38,730 nt of DNA. It comes from Nocardioides sp. Its GTDB lineage: Bacteria > Actinomycetota > Actinomycetes > Propionibacteriales > Nocardioidaceae. The translations under genes were made by a program, and so were the position numbers. The notes under the pieces were generated by a model, which saw nothing but the letters and a program-made list of their open reading frames with translations, searched no databases and was not told the DNA's origin. Positions 15,611-23,751 of this stretch are shown piece by piece (the stretch's first letter is position 1; every line of letters begins with the position of its first letter). The stretch is from assembly GCA_017354415.1 (NCBI GenBank), contig JAFMQY010000013.1, positions 1-38,730 on the forward strand, given 5' to 3'.

Positions 15611-17065
15611 ATGAGTCAGAAACGAGGACTCGCGATGGGCGTGCTGATCTTCGCGTCGTTCATGGACCTGTTGGACGCGACGATCGTGAACGTCGCCCTC
15701 CCCTCGATCCGCACCGACCTCGACGCCAGCGGCGCCCAGCTCGAGTGGGTGGTCGGGGGCTATCTGCTGTCCTTCGCCGTGCTGATGATCACCGGCGGCA
15801 GGCTCGGTGACATCTTCGGGCGTCGCCGGCTGTTCGTGACCGGGGTCGTGGGCTTCACCCTCGGATCCCTGCTCGCCTGCGTCGCGCCGACGATCGCGGT
15901 GTTGCTGGTGGCACGCGTGGTCCAGGGTGCGTTCGCGGCGATGATGGTGCCGCAGGTCCTGTCCTCGGTGCAGGCGCTCTACGCGCCGCGCGAACGAGCC
16001 GCGATGCTCGGCGTCATCGGCGCGGTGTCCGGCATGTCGGCGGTGATCGGGCCGGTGCTCGGAGGCTGGCTGGTCAGCAGCGACGCGTTCGGCGTCGGTT
16101 GGCGCAGCATCTTCCTGATCAACCTGCCGGTCGGTGTGGCGCTCGTCGTACTCGCCCTGCGATGGGTGCCCGACACGCGCTCGGAGCACCCGCTGCGGCT
16201 CGACCCGGTCGGGCTGGTCCTGGCCACGGTGGGTCTGCTCGGCGTCGTGTACGCGCTGATCGAGGGACGCGACCAGAACTGGGCGGCATGGATCTGGGCG
16301 GTCGGCGCCGGCGGCGTACTGGTGCTCGCGGCGTTCGTCGTCCAGCAGGTGCGCCGGGAGCGCACCGTCGGCTCGGCGCTGCTGCCGATGCGCCTGTTCC
16401 GCGACCGTGGGTTCTCGGCGGGACTGGTCACACAGGGGACGTTCCAGGGTTCGCTGGCGGGCTTCGCGCTGGTGCTCACCGTGTACGTGCAGACCGGCCT
16501 CGGCTGGTCGGCCATCCATGCGGGCCTCACCATGCTGCCGTTCAGCCTCGGGGCGTTCGTCGGCACCGCGATCTCGGTGCCGCTGGGGATGAAGCTGGGC
16601 AAGGTCGTGATGGTGACCGGCGCGGGACTCCAGTCGGCGGCGACCGTCTGGGTGCTCGCCGGCGTCCACGGCCAGGGATCCTCCCTGTCCACCTGGGACC
16701 TGTTGCCCGCGCTGGTCGTCGACGGGATCGGCCTCGGCCTGCTCGTCGTCCCCCTGGTCGACGTCGCCCTGGCCACGATCCCCACCGGCGAGGCGGGTGC
16801 AGCCTCGGGCGCGTACGGCACCGTCCAGCAGGTGGGCGCTGCCCTCGGGGTCGCCGTGGTCGGGACCGTGTTCTTCTCCGTGGTCGGCACGTCGTACGAC
16901 GCGGCGTCGCTGCGGTCCGGACTTCTCACGGCCTGCTGGGTCGCGGCGGGCGGCTACGCCCTCGCCGCGCTGGCCAGCCTGCTGCTCCCGAGCCGCGCGC
17001 AGGTGCACGCCCACCAGATGGCCGTCGAGCATGAGCTGGCTGCGGAGGACCCGGTCGCCGCCTGA
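15611..17065 (+). CDS. MFS drug exporter, DHA2 (14-helix, EmrB/QacA) family
   Basis: 484 residues, the usual size for 14-helix exporters. The start of the protein has FMDLLDATIVNVALPSI (motif D1 of the DHA2 group, near residue 20) and the loop GGRLGDIFGRRRLF between helices 2 and 3 (motif A), then VVQGAFAAMMVPQ and GPVLGGWLVSS (motif C). ATG 15611 follows GGGAG at a suitable distance; the longer upstream frame runs through the operator. Likely exports a hydrophobic or aromatic compound under control of the divergent MarR regulator, perhaps the product of the PhzE-type pathway. Confidence 0.88.
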   Translation: MSQKRGLAMGVLIFASFMDLLDATIVNVALPSIRTDLDASGAQLEWVVGGYLLSFAVLMITGGRLGDIFGRRRLFVTGVVGFTLGSLLACVAPTIAVLLVARVVQGAFAAMMVPQVLSSVQALYAPRERAAMLGVIGAVSGMSAVIGPVLGGWLVSSDAFGVGWRSIFLINLPVGVALVVLALRWVPDTRSEHPLRLDPVGLVLATVGLLGVVYALIEGRDQNWAAWIWAVGAGGVLVLAAFVVQQVRRERTVGSALLPMRLFRDRGFSAGLVTQGTFQGSLAGFALVLTVYVQTGLGWSAIHAGLTMLPFSLGAFVGTAISVPLGMKLGKVVMVTGAGLQSAATVWVLAGVHGQGSSLSTWDLLPALVVDGIGLGLLVVPLVDVALATIPTGEAGAASGAYGTVQQVGAALGVAVVGTVFFSVVGTSYDAASLRSGLLTACWVAAGGYALAALASLLLPSRAQVHAHQMAVEHELAAEDPVAA

Positions 17066-17070
17066 TCACG

Positions 17071-17228
17071 TTGAGTTGGCCCTCCGGGCGCGTTCACTTG
17101 GCCCTCGCGGTTTGCGCTCAAGCCCGGGGGGCCAACTCAACAAGCCAGGAGGGCCAACTCAACAAGCCCGGAGGGCCAACTCAACAAGCCCGGAGGGCCA
17201 ACTCAACAAGCCCGGAGGGCCAACTCAA
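17071..17228. repeat. 22-bp unit array: two inverted plus five direct units
   Basis: Five direct units start at 17119, 17141, 17163, 17185 and 17207 (22 bp each, core GGAGGGCCAACTCAA); units 3-5 are identical and units 1 and 2 differ at single bases. Two inverted units at 17071-17092 and 17093-17114 face them across a 4-bp gap, the first nearly exact and the second degenerate. The array fills the space between the convergent exporter and HelD genes, and the HelD stop codon lies in unit 5. Inverted and direct units can fold into a large hairpin, so it may also terminate both transcripts. There are no spacers, so it is not CRISPR. Confidence 0.9.
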
Positions 17229-19375
17229 CGGACGAGGGTGAGCAGCTGGGTGGCGCGGGTGAGGACGACGTACAGGGTGGCCCGGCCGGTCGGTGACTCG
17301 GCCTCGATCGCGTCGGGGTCGACGACGACGATGCCGTCGAACTCCAGGCCCTTGGTGTCGATGCCGGTGAGTACGACGATCCGGTCGTCGCCGGCTCTCT
17401 CCGGCGTGGTCGCGTTCGGGGCGTCGGCCGCGTGCTCCGGCCACGAGCCGAGCCAGCCGGCCACCTCGGCACGGCGGTCGATCGGCACCACGAGGGCGAC
17501 AGTCCCGGCCACCTGCTCCGCGAGAGCACCGAGCTCGGCACGGACCGTCTCCGCCAGGTCCGGACCCGCCGTCACCTCTCGCGGCGAGACGCCGGTCGAC
17601 CGGACCGCGGTCGGCAGGTCGGCGTGCAGGCCGACCCGCTCCGCGTACGCCGCGGCGTGGTCATAGATCTCCGCGGAGTTGCGGTAGTTGGTCGAGAGGT
17701 GGAACTCGTGCAGGTCCTTGTCCGCGATCGCCACTGCTCGCGCAGCCGCCGACTCGGTCGCGTCGGGCCACGACGACTGGGCCGCGTCACCCACGATCGT
17801 CCAGGTCGCGGCACGGCCGCGGCGGCCGACCATCCGCCACTGCATCGGCGTGAGGTCCTGCGCCTCGTCGACGAGGATGTGGGCGTAGCCGTCGTCCTCG
17901 ACCCGGTTGGTCGGCGGTGCCCAGGGGCCACCGCCGCGCCCGAACTCCCGCTCGGCCGCGGTGGTCAGCTCCTGCAGGTCGCCCCCCAGGAAGTCGTCGA
18001 GCTCGTGGTCCTCCTCGCTCCGGTCGGGCCGATCCCCGAGCGCGTAGCGAAGCTCGTCGACGAGCGGGATGTCCTCCACGGACAGCGAGTCCGCCTGCCA
18101 CGACTCGACCAGCAGCCGCTGCTCCTCGGCGGAGACCACGCCCTCGCCGACGCGGGCCAGGAACTCCGGGTCACGCAGCCAGGCGAGCACCTCGGTCGCC
18201 TCGAGCGGCGGCCACCAGGACAGTGCGAAGTCGACGAAGGCTTCCGTCGTGAGCATGTCGTCGTCGAAGGCCTCCCGCCCGCGCTCGCGGCCGCGCGCAC
18301 CGCGGACCTGACGCCACATCACGTCGAGCAGTGCGGTGGCGATCCGAGGAAGCTGGCGGTTTCGCTGACCCTGACCCATGAGCTGGCGGCGCAGCTTGCC
18401 CAGGGCGGCACGGTCGAGGTGGATCACGTCGTCGCGCCAGAAGATGCGGAACTCCTTGGGCGAGCCCGGGGCCTGCTGGCGCGCCGTACGACGCATCAGC
18501 TCGGCCATCCGCGCGGCGCCCTTCACCGCGGCCACCGCGGGTACGTCGTGCCGGGTCGCCCGCAGGCCGCCGACGACCTCACCGAGCGACCGCAGGGCCA
18601 CGGCCGTCTCACCGAGGGACGGCAGGACCCGCTCGATGTACCGCATGAACACGCCGGACGGGCCGACGACCAGGACGCCGCCGGTCTCGTACCGGCGCCG
18701 GTCGGTGTAGAGGAGGTACGCCGCGCGGTGCAGCGCCACGACGGTCTTGCCGGTGCCGGGACCGCCGCTGATCGCCACCACCCCGCGAGCCGGCGCCCGG
18801 ATCGCCTCGTCCTGCTCGGCCTGGATGGTGGCGACGATCGAGTGCATCGTCCGGTCTCGGGCCCTCGACAGCTGCGCCATCAGGGCCCCATCGCCGACGA
18901 TCGGCAGGTCGGTCTCCGCGTCCGAGTCGAGCAGCTCGTCCTCGACCCCCACCACCTTCGGGCCGGCGCACCGGAGCACCCGCCGACGGATCACGTCGCG
19001 CGGCTCGGCGGCGGTCGCCTGGTAGAAGACCGCGGCGGCCGGGGCGCGCCAGTCGATCAGCAGGGAGTCACGGTTGTCGTCCCGCAGGCCGATCCGGCCG
19101 ATGTAGCGCGGCTCGGGGTCGACCCGCTCCTGCAGGTCGAGCCGCCCGAACACCAGCCCCTCATGGGCAGCGTCGAGCTGTGCGATCCGGCGCGCGGCCT
19201 GGTAGACCATCGCGTCGCGCTCCACCAGCCCGCCTTCGTGTCCCAGCGCGCCGCGCCCGTGGCCTTCCCGGGCGAGCGCCTCGGCGTTGCGCGCAGACTT
19301 CTCCAGCTGCACGTACACGCGATCCACGAAGACCTGCTCAGCGGCGAGCTCAGCGGCCAGCACCTCGTCAGCCAA
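17225..19375 (-). CDS. helD: HelD-type RNA polymerase-associated helicase-like ATPase
   Basis: 716 residues of the UvrD/Rep superfamily 1: an N-terminal coiled coil (about 1-65, LAAEQVFVDRVYVQLEKSA), Walker A GGPGTGKT at 204-211, Walker B ILVDEAQDLTPMQW near 500, NYRNSAEI, and motifs V-VI LTGIDTKGLEFDG and LYVVLTRATQLL. HelD removes stalled RNA polymerase from DNA or RNA using ATP and protects it from rifamycins in some actinobacteria. The start is TTG 19375, preceded by GAGGGG nine bases upstream. The C-terminus ends abruptly within the 22-bp repeat array right after motif VI, so a few original residues may have been replaced. Confidence 0.88.
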   Translation of the reverse strand: MADEVLAAELAAEQVFVDRVYVQLEKSARNAEALAREGHGRGALGHEGGLVERDAMVYQAARRIAQLDAAHEGLVFGRLDLQERVDPEPRYIGRIGLRDDNRDSLLIDWRAPAAAVFYQATAAEPRDVIRRRVLRCAGPKVVGVEDELLDSDAETDLPIVGDGALMAQLSRARDRTMHSIVATIQAEQDEAIRAPARGVVAISGGPGTGKTVVALHRAAYLLYTDRRRYETGGVLVVGPSGVFMRYIERVLPSLGETAVALRSLGEVVGGLRATRHDVPAVAAVKGAARMAELMRRTARQQAPGSPKEFRIFWRDDVIHLDRAALGKLRRQLMGQGQRNRQLPRIATALLDVMWRQVRGARGRERGREAFDDDMLTTEAFVDFALSWWPPLEATEVLAWLRDPEFLARVGEGVVSAEEQRLLVESWQADSLSVEDIPLVDELRYALGDRPDRSEEDHELDDFLGGDLQELTTAAEREFGRGGGPWAPPTNRVEDDGYAHILVDEAQDLTPMQWRMVGRRGRAATWTIVGDAAQSSWPDATESAAARAVAIADKDLHEFHLSTNYRNSAEIYDHAAAYAERVGLHADLPTAVRSTGVSPREVTAGPDLAETVRAELGALAEQVAGTVALVVPIDRRAEVAGWLGSWPEHAADAPNATTPERAGDDRIVVLTGIDTKGLEFDGIVVVDPDAIEAESPTGRATLYVVLTRATQLLTLVR

Positions 19376-19559
19376 GTAACGATTTCCCCTCGGATCCCCG
19401 TGGCGCTGCCCGCGGTGGCAGCGGTGAACGGCAAGTCCTCTATCGTATCGGCTGCGCTCCGGCGCCGACGCCCGGAGGGGACGGATCCGTGGTTCGGTCG
19501 TCGGACGCCTTGTCGGACAGCCGACCGGCGGCCCGCTGACACAGCCCGGGGAGAACGCG

Positions 19560-20138
19560 ATGAATGTTCGTCACGCTCTACGCGCCGTCACCACGGCCGG
19601 CCTCGTCGCTGCCCTCGCGGTGCCCGCGGCCGCCAACGCCTCGACCTTCCGGCACACCGATCCGGCCAAGGACGTGCAGAGGATCACCTCCACCAACACG
19701 GTGACGAACGTGCCGGACAACAAGACCGCGGACGTCGTCCACCTCCAGGTCGCGCACACCGCGAGGCACGTGCGTACGACGGTCCGGCTGCGCGAGCTCG
19801 GCCGGAGATGGCTCTTCGTGTCGAGGCTCCAGACCGCTCGCCGGGGCTTCCAGGTGATCGGCCGTCGTACCCCGGGTCACCGGCCCACCTGGACGCTCGC
19901 GAGGGCCAACGGCCACCCCCTCACGTGCGACGGCCTTGTCGGACACCAGAGCCCCCGGGCCAGCACCATCACGCTGACCGTGCCGAGCAGCTGCATCGGC
20001 GTCCCGCGCTGGGTCCGGGTCGGTGCCGGGTTCGTGGTGAGGACAAACAACGGTGCCGTCTTCGCCGACGACTCCCAGCGCACGCGTCACGCGACCGCGC
20101 GACACCTCACGATGAGCCCGAGGATCCACCGGGGCTGA
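19560..20138 (+). CDS. Secreted protein of unknown function
   Basis: 192 residues with a clear signal peptide: MNVRHALR, a hydrophobic core TAGLVAALAVP and an AANAS cleavage site near residue 27. The mature part is basic and rich in beta-type residues, with two cysteines (near 123 and 144) that could form a disulphide. ATG 19560 follows GGGGAG. Divergent from helD. No family recognised; the sequence DVVHLQVAHTARHVRTTVRL resembles small extracellular beta-sandwich proteins only in pattern. Confidence 0.7.
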   Translation: MNVRHALRAVTTAGLVAALAVPAAANASTFRHTDPAKDVQRITSTNTVTNVPDNKTADVVHLQVAHTARHVRTTVRLRELGRRWLFVSRLQTARRGFQVIGRRTPGHRPTWTLARANGHPLTCDGLVGHQSPRASTITLTVPSSCIGVPRWVRVGAGFVVRTNNGAVFADDSQRTRHATARHLTMSPRIHRG

Positions 20139-20165
20139 GCGCCCAGCCTGTGACAGGCTCGGCCC

Positions 20166-20990
20166 GTGAAGGTCTACATCTCGGTCGACCTCGAGGGCGT
20201 GGCGGGCATCTCCGACTGGGAGCAGTGCATCCCGGGCGGTGACGACTACGCACTCGGTCGCGACCTCGCTCTCGGTGAGGTCAACGCCGCCATCGACGGA
20301 GCAGTCGAGGCGGGGGTCACCGAGATCCTCGTCAACGACGCCCACTCCTTCATGCGCAACCTGCCCCCCGGGGGGCTCGGTGCCCACGCGTCGTACCTCT
20401 CGGGGAAGTACAAGCCGCTCTACATGATGGAGGGCCTCGACGCGTCGTACGACGCCGCGGTGTTCCTCGGCTACCACGCCGCGATGCCGAGCCCCGGCAT
20501 CCTCTCCCACACCTACAACCCCCGCGCCATCGCGAACGTCCTGCTCAACGACACCCTCACCGGCGAGGCCGGCATCAACGCCCTCGTCGCTCAGCACCAC
20601 GGAGTGCCGATCGCCGTGATCACCGGCGACCAGTACGTCGGGCCGGAGGCCGGGCCGTTCTGCCCCGGCATCGAGGTGGTCGAGGTGAAGCGCTCGGTCA
20701 GCCGCTACGCCGCCGAGCACCTGCACCCGGACATCGCCCGCCAGCGGATCCGCGAGGGGGTGTACCGCGCCCTCTCCGAGCCGTCTGCGGCACCACCGGT
20801 GATCCACCTCCCGGCCACGCTGGAGGTCACCCTGCTCTCCCCCGACATGGCCGAGCTCGCTACCGGCATCCCTGGCGTGACCCGGGTCGACGGCTTCCGC
20901 GTCGCCCTCTCCGACGACGACCCGCTCGCACTCTTCCGGCTCTTCATGACGCTGGTCTTCCTCACCCGGAGTCTGGTCGAGACCCGTTGA
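20166..20990 (+). CDS. M55 family D-aminopeptidase, DppA-like
   Basis: 274 residues. The metal-binding motif of family M55, SVDLEGVAGI (Ser-x-Asp-x-Glu-Gly) at residues 6-15, is present, with further ligands in NDAHSFMRNL and FLGYHAAM. The family forms decameric zinc peptidases that cleave D-alanyl peptides, linked to recycling of cell-wall peptides. GTG start at 20166, 27 bp after the secreted-protein stop. Length agrees with DppA (about 274). The exact peptide substrate is not visible. Confidence 0.85.
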   Translation: MKVYISVDLEGVAGISDWEQCIPGGDDYALGRDLALGEVNAAIDGAVEAGVTEILVNDAHSFMRNLPPGGLGAHASYLSGKYKPLYMMEGLDASYDAAVFLGYHAAMPSPGILSHTYNPRAIANVLLNDTLTGEAGINALVAQHHGVPIAVITGDQYVGPEAGPFCPGIEVVEVKRSVSRYAAEHLHPDIARQRIREGVYRALSEPSAAPPVIHLPATLEVTLLSPDMAELATGIPGVTRVDGFRVALSDDDPLALFRLFMTLVFLTRSLVETR

Positions 20991-21143
20991 ACCTCAGTCG
21001 GTCCGCTCGTAGAGCCCCGCCATTCATGCGCTTGTGAACCGTCGCGGAAGGCCCCTCCGGGTGCGGGTCCACGCGGCCTCCCGAGTCGGCGACGGGCGTG
21101 GTGGTCATGTCCGTCCCCACCCCTGGAGCACCGCACAGGTTGC

Positions 21144-21893
21144 CTACTTCTTCCGGTTCAGGAACGCCGTCATCGCCTCGCGCGCCTCGTCGGAGGCGAA
21201 CAGCCGGGCACTGAGCGCGGCCATCTCGGCTCCGAGCGCGTCGATCCGGAGCACGAGGTCGGCGTTGAGGACCCGTTTGGACTCTCGCAGTCCCTGCGCC
21301 GCACCGGTCGCGAGCTGGGCGCAGACCTCGGCCACCGCCCGGTCGAGGTCTGCGGCGGGGACGGCGCGCGTGACCAGGCCGTACTCGGCGGCCTGCGACC
21401 CCGTGAACACCTCGCCGCCGAGGGTGGTGAGGGCGGCGGCACGCGGGTTCATCCGGGCGTGGACGGTGAGCGAGATGATCGCCGCGGCGAGGCCCAGCTT
21501 CACCTCGGTCAGCGCGTACGTCGCGTCGTCGGCGCTGATCGCGACGTCGCTCGCGGCGACGATCCCGATGCCCCCCGCCCGGACCGCCCCCGCTACTCGG
21601 GTCACCACGGGCTTGTCCAGGGTCGCGATCAGCCGCTGCAGGGCCACGATGCGCTGGGCACCCTCCTCCATCCCGACCGACGTCGCCTCGGAGAGGTCCG
21701 CGCCGGAGCAGAAGACCTTGCCCGCATGGCGGACCAGCACGACCTTCACCTCGTCGTCCGCCCCGGCCCGCTCGAGGCGGTCGAACAGCTCACCCACCAG
21801 CTGCTGCGAGAGCGCGTTGCGGTTGTGGGGGGAGTCCAGGGTGATCGTGGCGACGTAGTCGGACACGGCGTAGTGGACGAGCTCATCCGGCAT
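21144..21893 (-). CDS. Enoyl-CoA hydratase/isomerase family protein
   Basis: 249 residues with the crotonase fold: the oxyanion-hole segment VFCSGADLSEA near residue 65 and VAGAVRAGGIGIVAASDVA near 105; C-terminus ALSARLFASDEAREAMTAFL is typical. Catalytic-type Glu positions of mitochondrial hydratase appear changed, so an isomerase or other crotonase activity is possible. Start ATG 21893 (MPDELVHY) lies behind a GGCAGGA site. It stands apart from the acyl-CoA carboxylase operon, 2.7 kb away, but in related actinobacteria a crotonase of this kind belongs to the same pathway and could supply the hydration step. Confidence 0.85.
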   Translation of the reverse strand: MPDELVHYAVSDYVATITLDSPHNRNALSQQLVGELFDRLERAGADDEVKVVLVRHAGKVFCSGADLSEATSVGMEEGAQRIVALQRLIATLDKPVVTRVAGAVRAGGIGIVAASDVAISADDATYALTEVKLGLAAAIISLTVHARMNPRAAALTTLGGEVFTGSQAAEYGLVTRAVPAADLDRAVAEVCAQLATGAAQGLRESKRVLNADLVLRIDALGAEMAALSARLFASDEAREAMTAFLNRKK

Positions 21894-22011
21894 GCCCGGC
21901 ATCCTGCCAAACACGCGAGATCCCATCCCGGACGGTCCGGGCGCCGAACCACCCGGTGTGACGACCAGGCTCCGCTTCGCCCTGTTAGGCCTGTTCGCAA
22001 GACGACCACAC

Positions 22012-22038
22012 CCATCCGAAGGCGCGAAGGCTACGAAT
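22012..22038 (+). promoter_or_regulatory. Candidate SigK-type promoter
   Basis: CCATCC at 22012-22017 and ACGAAT at 22033-22038, 15 bases apart, resemble the elements reported for mycobacterial SigK promoters (CCATCC and CCGAAT). It sits 38 bp before the 36-residue ORF and upstream of the sigK-like gene, as expected for an autoregulated sigma factor. The spacing is slightly short. Confidence 0.45.
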
Positions 22039-22076
22039 CACCGACGACGGCACCCACAGGGTCGAAAGGAACAGCG

Positions 22077-22187
22077 ATGACCATGAGCACACTCCGGCGT
22101 ACCCGGACCGCCTCGATCAGGCTGGGGACCCCGCTCGGCCCCGCCGCGTACGGCAGCAACGACTCGGTCCTGATGCCGAAGATGTGA
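22077..22187 (+). CDS. 36-residue peptide of unknown function, start of the sigK operon
   Basis: A short ORF beginning at ATG 22077 behind AAAGGA with a 6-base gap, and ending in TGA at 22185-22187. The peptide begins MTMSTLRRTRTASIRLG, is basic at the N-terminus and then turns to PLGPAAYGSNDSVLMPKM. It lies between the candidate SigK promoter and sigK-like start (54 bp later), so it would be on the sigK transcript. It could be a leader peptide, a small functional protein or a precursor; no family recognised. The ribosome site is stronger than that of most genes here. Confidence 0.5.
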   Translation: MTMSTLRRTRTASIRLGTPLGPAAYGSNDSVLMPKM

Positions 22188-22241
22188 ACCCGTGTCGCCG
22201 CAGGTCTGTCCGATGAACCGCGAAAGCACCAGGATCGAGTC

Positions 22242-22856
22242 GTGAGCCATCTCCGGCCCGTGCCGTCCGACCCCCCCTCGGAGGAGGGCGGGACGACGGC
22301 CGCGCGCCTGGCGGACCTGCTCAAGCGGTCCGCGCGGGGCGACGAGGCAGCCTTCGCGGAGCTGTACGACGCCACGTCGGCGCGCGCTTTCGGCCTCGCC
22401 GTCCGGGTCCTGCGCGACCGAGCTCAGGCCGAGGAGGTCACCCAGGAGTCCTACCTGGACTGCTGGCGCCATGCCGCGCGGTTCGACGCCGCCCGGGGGA
22501 GTGCGCTGTCGTGGCTGCTCACGATCGTGCACCGCAAGGCGGTCGACCGGATCCGGTCGGCCGAGGCGGCCACCCGACGTGACACGGCGTACGGTCAACA
22601 CCACCAGGAGGTGGCGCACGACGAGACCGCCGAGGCGGCGACCAGTTCCATCGAGGCGACCCGGGTCCGAACGGCACTGCGCGATCTCACGACCAAGCAA
22701 CGAGAAGCAGTGGAGCTGGCCTTCTTCGGCGGGTACACCCATACCGAGGTGGCCACGATGCTCGACCTCCCGGTCGGCACCGCCAAGACGCGGATCAGGG
22801 ACGGCCTGATCCGCCTGAGGGACGCACTCGGCGTCGGAGAGGTGGCTCAGACATGA
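22242..22856 (+). CDS. sigK: ECF RNA polymerase sigma factor, SigK-like
   Basis: 204 residues: region 2 (ARGDEAAFAELYDATSARAF, and the -10 recognising helix EEVTQESYLDCWRHAARFD) and region 4 (LTTKQREAVELAFFGGYTH and TAKTRIRDGLIRLRDAL). The match to mycobacterial SigK is strong and the adjacent gene encodes a SigK-type anti-sigma. GTG start at 22242, behind AGGA. It would direct RNA polymerase to promoters like the candidate at 22012, allowing autoregulation. Stop overlaps the anti-sigma ATG by 4 bases. Confidence 0.88.
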   Translation: MSHLRPVPSDPPSEEGGTTAARLADLLKRSARGDEAAFAELYDATSARAFGLAVRVLRDRAQAEEVTQESYLDCWRHAARFDAARGSALSWLLTIVHRKAVDRIRSAEAATRRDTAYGQHHQEVAHDETAEAATSSIEATRVRTALRDLTTKQREAVELAFFGGYTHTEVATMLDLPVGTAKTRIRDGLIRLRDALGVGEVAQT

Positions 22857-23596
22857 GCGACATCCACGCGCTGTCGGGCGCCTACACCGTCGACGCTCTC
22901 GACGAGGGCCAGCGTGCCGAGTTCGAGAGGCACCTCGCGGGTTGCGCCGAGTGCCGCGCCGAGGTGGCGTCGTTCCGTGAGACAACCGCGCTGCTCGCGG
23001 AGACCTCGGCGGAGACGCCGCCCGCATCCCTGCGTGACAGCGTGCTGGCCGGCATCAGCCAGGTGCGCCCGCTGCCGCCCGTGACGCCCGAGCCGTCGAC
23101 CGAGGAGAAGGTCGCCCCGGTGGCGCCCCTCCGGCGACGCCGGCTTCCCCAGATCCTCGTGGCCGCGGCCGCCGTCGTACTGCTCGCGGTCGGCGTGCTG
23201 GCCTGGCACCCCTGGCGGAACGACACCACTACCGTGGCCGACCAGATCCTGAACGCGCCCGACGCCGTACGAACCGTCGAGCAGCTGCCAGGGAACGCCG
23301 GCGAGCTCACCCTGGTGCGTTCGCCGTCCCTGGGCAAGGCCGTGATGATAGGGAACGACGTACGGTCACCTGGGTCCGACAAGACCTACCAGCTCTGGTA
23401 CGTCCAACCGGGTGCGGGCCCGGTGTCGGCCGGACTGATGCCGGACGCGTCCGAACCCACGGTGCTCAGCGGTGACCTGGCCACCGCGCAGGCGGCGGCC
23501 GTCTCGGTCGAACCCGAGACCGGTTCCGAGACCCCGACCCACGTGGTCGCCGAGTTCCCGCTGAAACCCGGCTCGGGAGGAAACGGCGGCACCTGA
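22853..23596 (+). CDS. rskA: Anti-sigma-K factor, RskA-like
   Basis: 247 residues. The N-terminal cytoplasmic zinc-binding anti-sigma motif HLAGCAECRAEV (His-x3-Cys-x2-Cys, near residue 27) is followed by a membrane helix at about 105-122 (LVAAAAVVLLAVGVLAW) and an extracytoplasmic domain of the RskA type (TYQLWYVQPGAGPVSAG). It should hold SigK at the membrane until regulated proteolysis. ATG 22853 overlaps the sigK stop (ATGA), so coupled translation keeps both proteins in balance. Confidence 0.88.
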   Translation: MSDIHALSGAYTVDALDEGQRAEFERHLAGCAECRAEVASFRETTALLAETSAETPPASLRDSVLAGISQVRPLPPVTPEPSTEEKVAPVAPLRRRRLPQILVAAAAVVLLAVGVLAWHPWRNDTTTVADQILNAPDAVRTVEQLPGNAGELTLVRSPSLGKAVMIGNDVRSPGSDKTYQLWYVQPGAGPVSAGLMPDASEPTVLSGDLATAQAAAVSVEPETGSETPTHVVAEFPLKPGSGGNGGT

Positions 23597-23640
23597 CCGC
23601 CCAGGTGGCCGATCTGGCCTGTGGATAACTGTCGCCCTTC

Positions 23641-23707
23641 CGGGTAGTCCCTGACGAAACTGTCGAGATCTGGGCGATTTCTGAGCCGTTTCGTCAGGGA
23701 CTACCCG
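23641..23707. repeat. Palindromic repeat, family R2, copy 1
   Basis: CGGGTAGTCCCTGACGAAAC (23641-23660) is exactly inverted at 23688-23707, with a 27-base interior containing TGTCGAGATC. A second copy, inverted, lies at 33994-34060. It stands between the anti-sigma and isoaspartyl methyltransferase genes and could fold as a very stable hairpin or terminator. Confidence 0.85.
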
Positions 23708-23751
23708 TTCACCCCGCACCTGTGGAGGCCGTGAGGTCGTAACGTGGGGTG

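Noticed and set aside
17119-17228. Direct repeat array considered as CRISPR
   Set aside because: The units are contiguous with no spacers, and no cas gene is present in the window.
17432-20242. 936-codon plus-strand open frame across helD and the secreted-protein gene
   Set aside because: Mirror frame of helD with low-complexity translation; it also runs across the divergent promoter region.
20962-21108. 48-residue minus-strand ORF after the DppA-like gene
   Set aside because: It overlaps the end of dppA, has only a poor ribosome site and no recognisable sequence.
21751-21763. Possible further R1 repeat arm in the enoyl-CoA hydratase gene
   Set aside because: Only about 11 bases resemble the arm, there is no inverted partner, and the residues are ordinary coding sequence.
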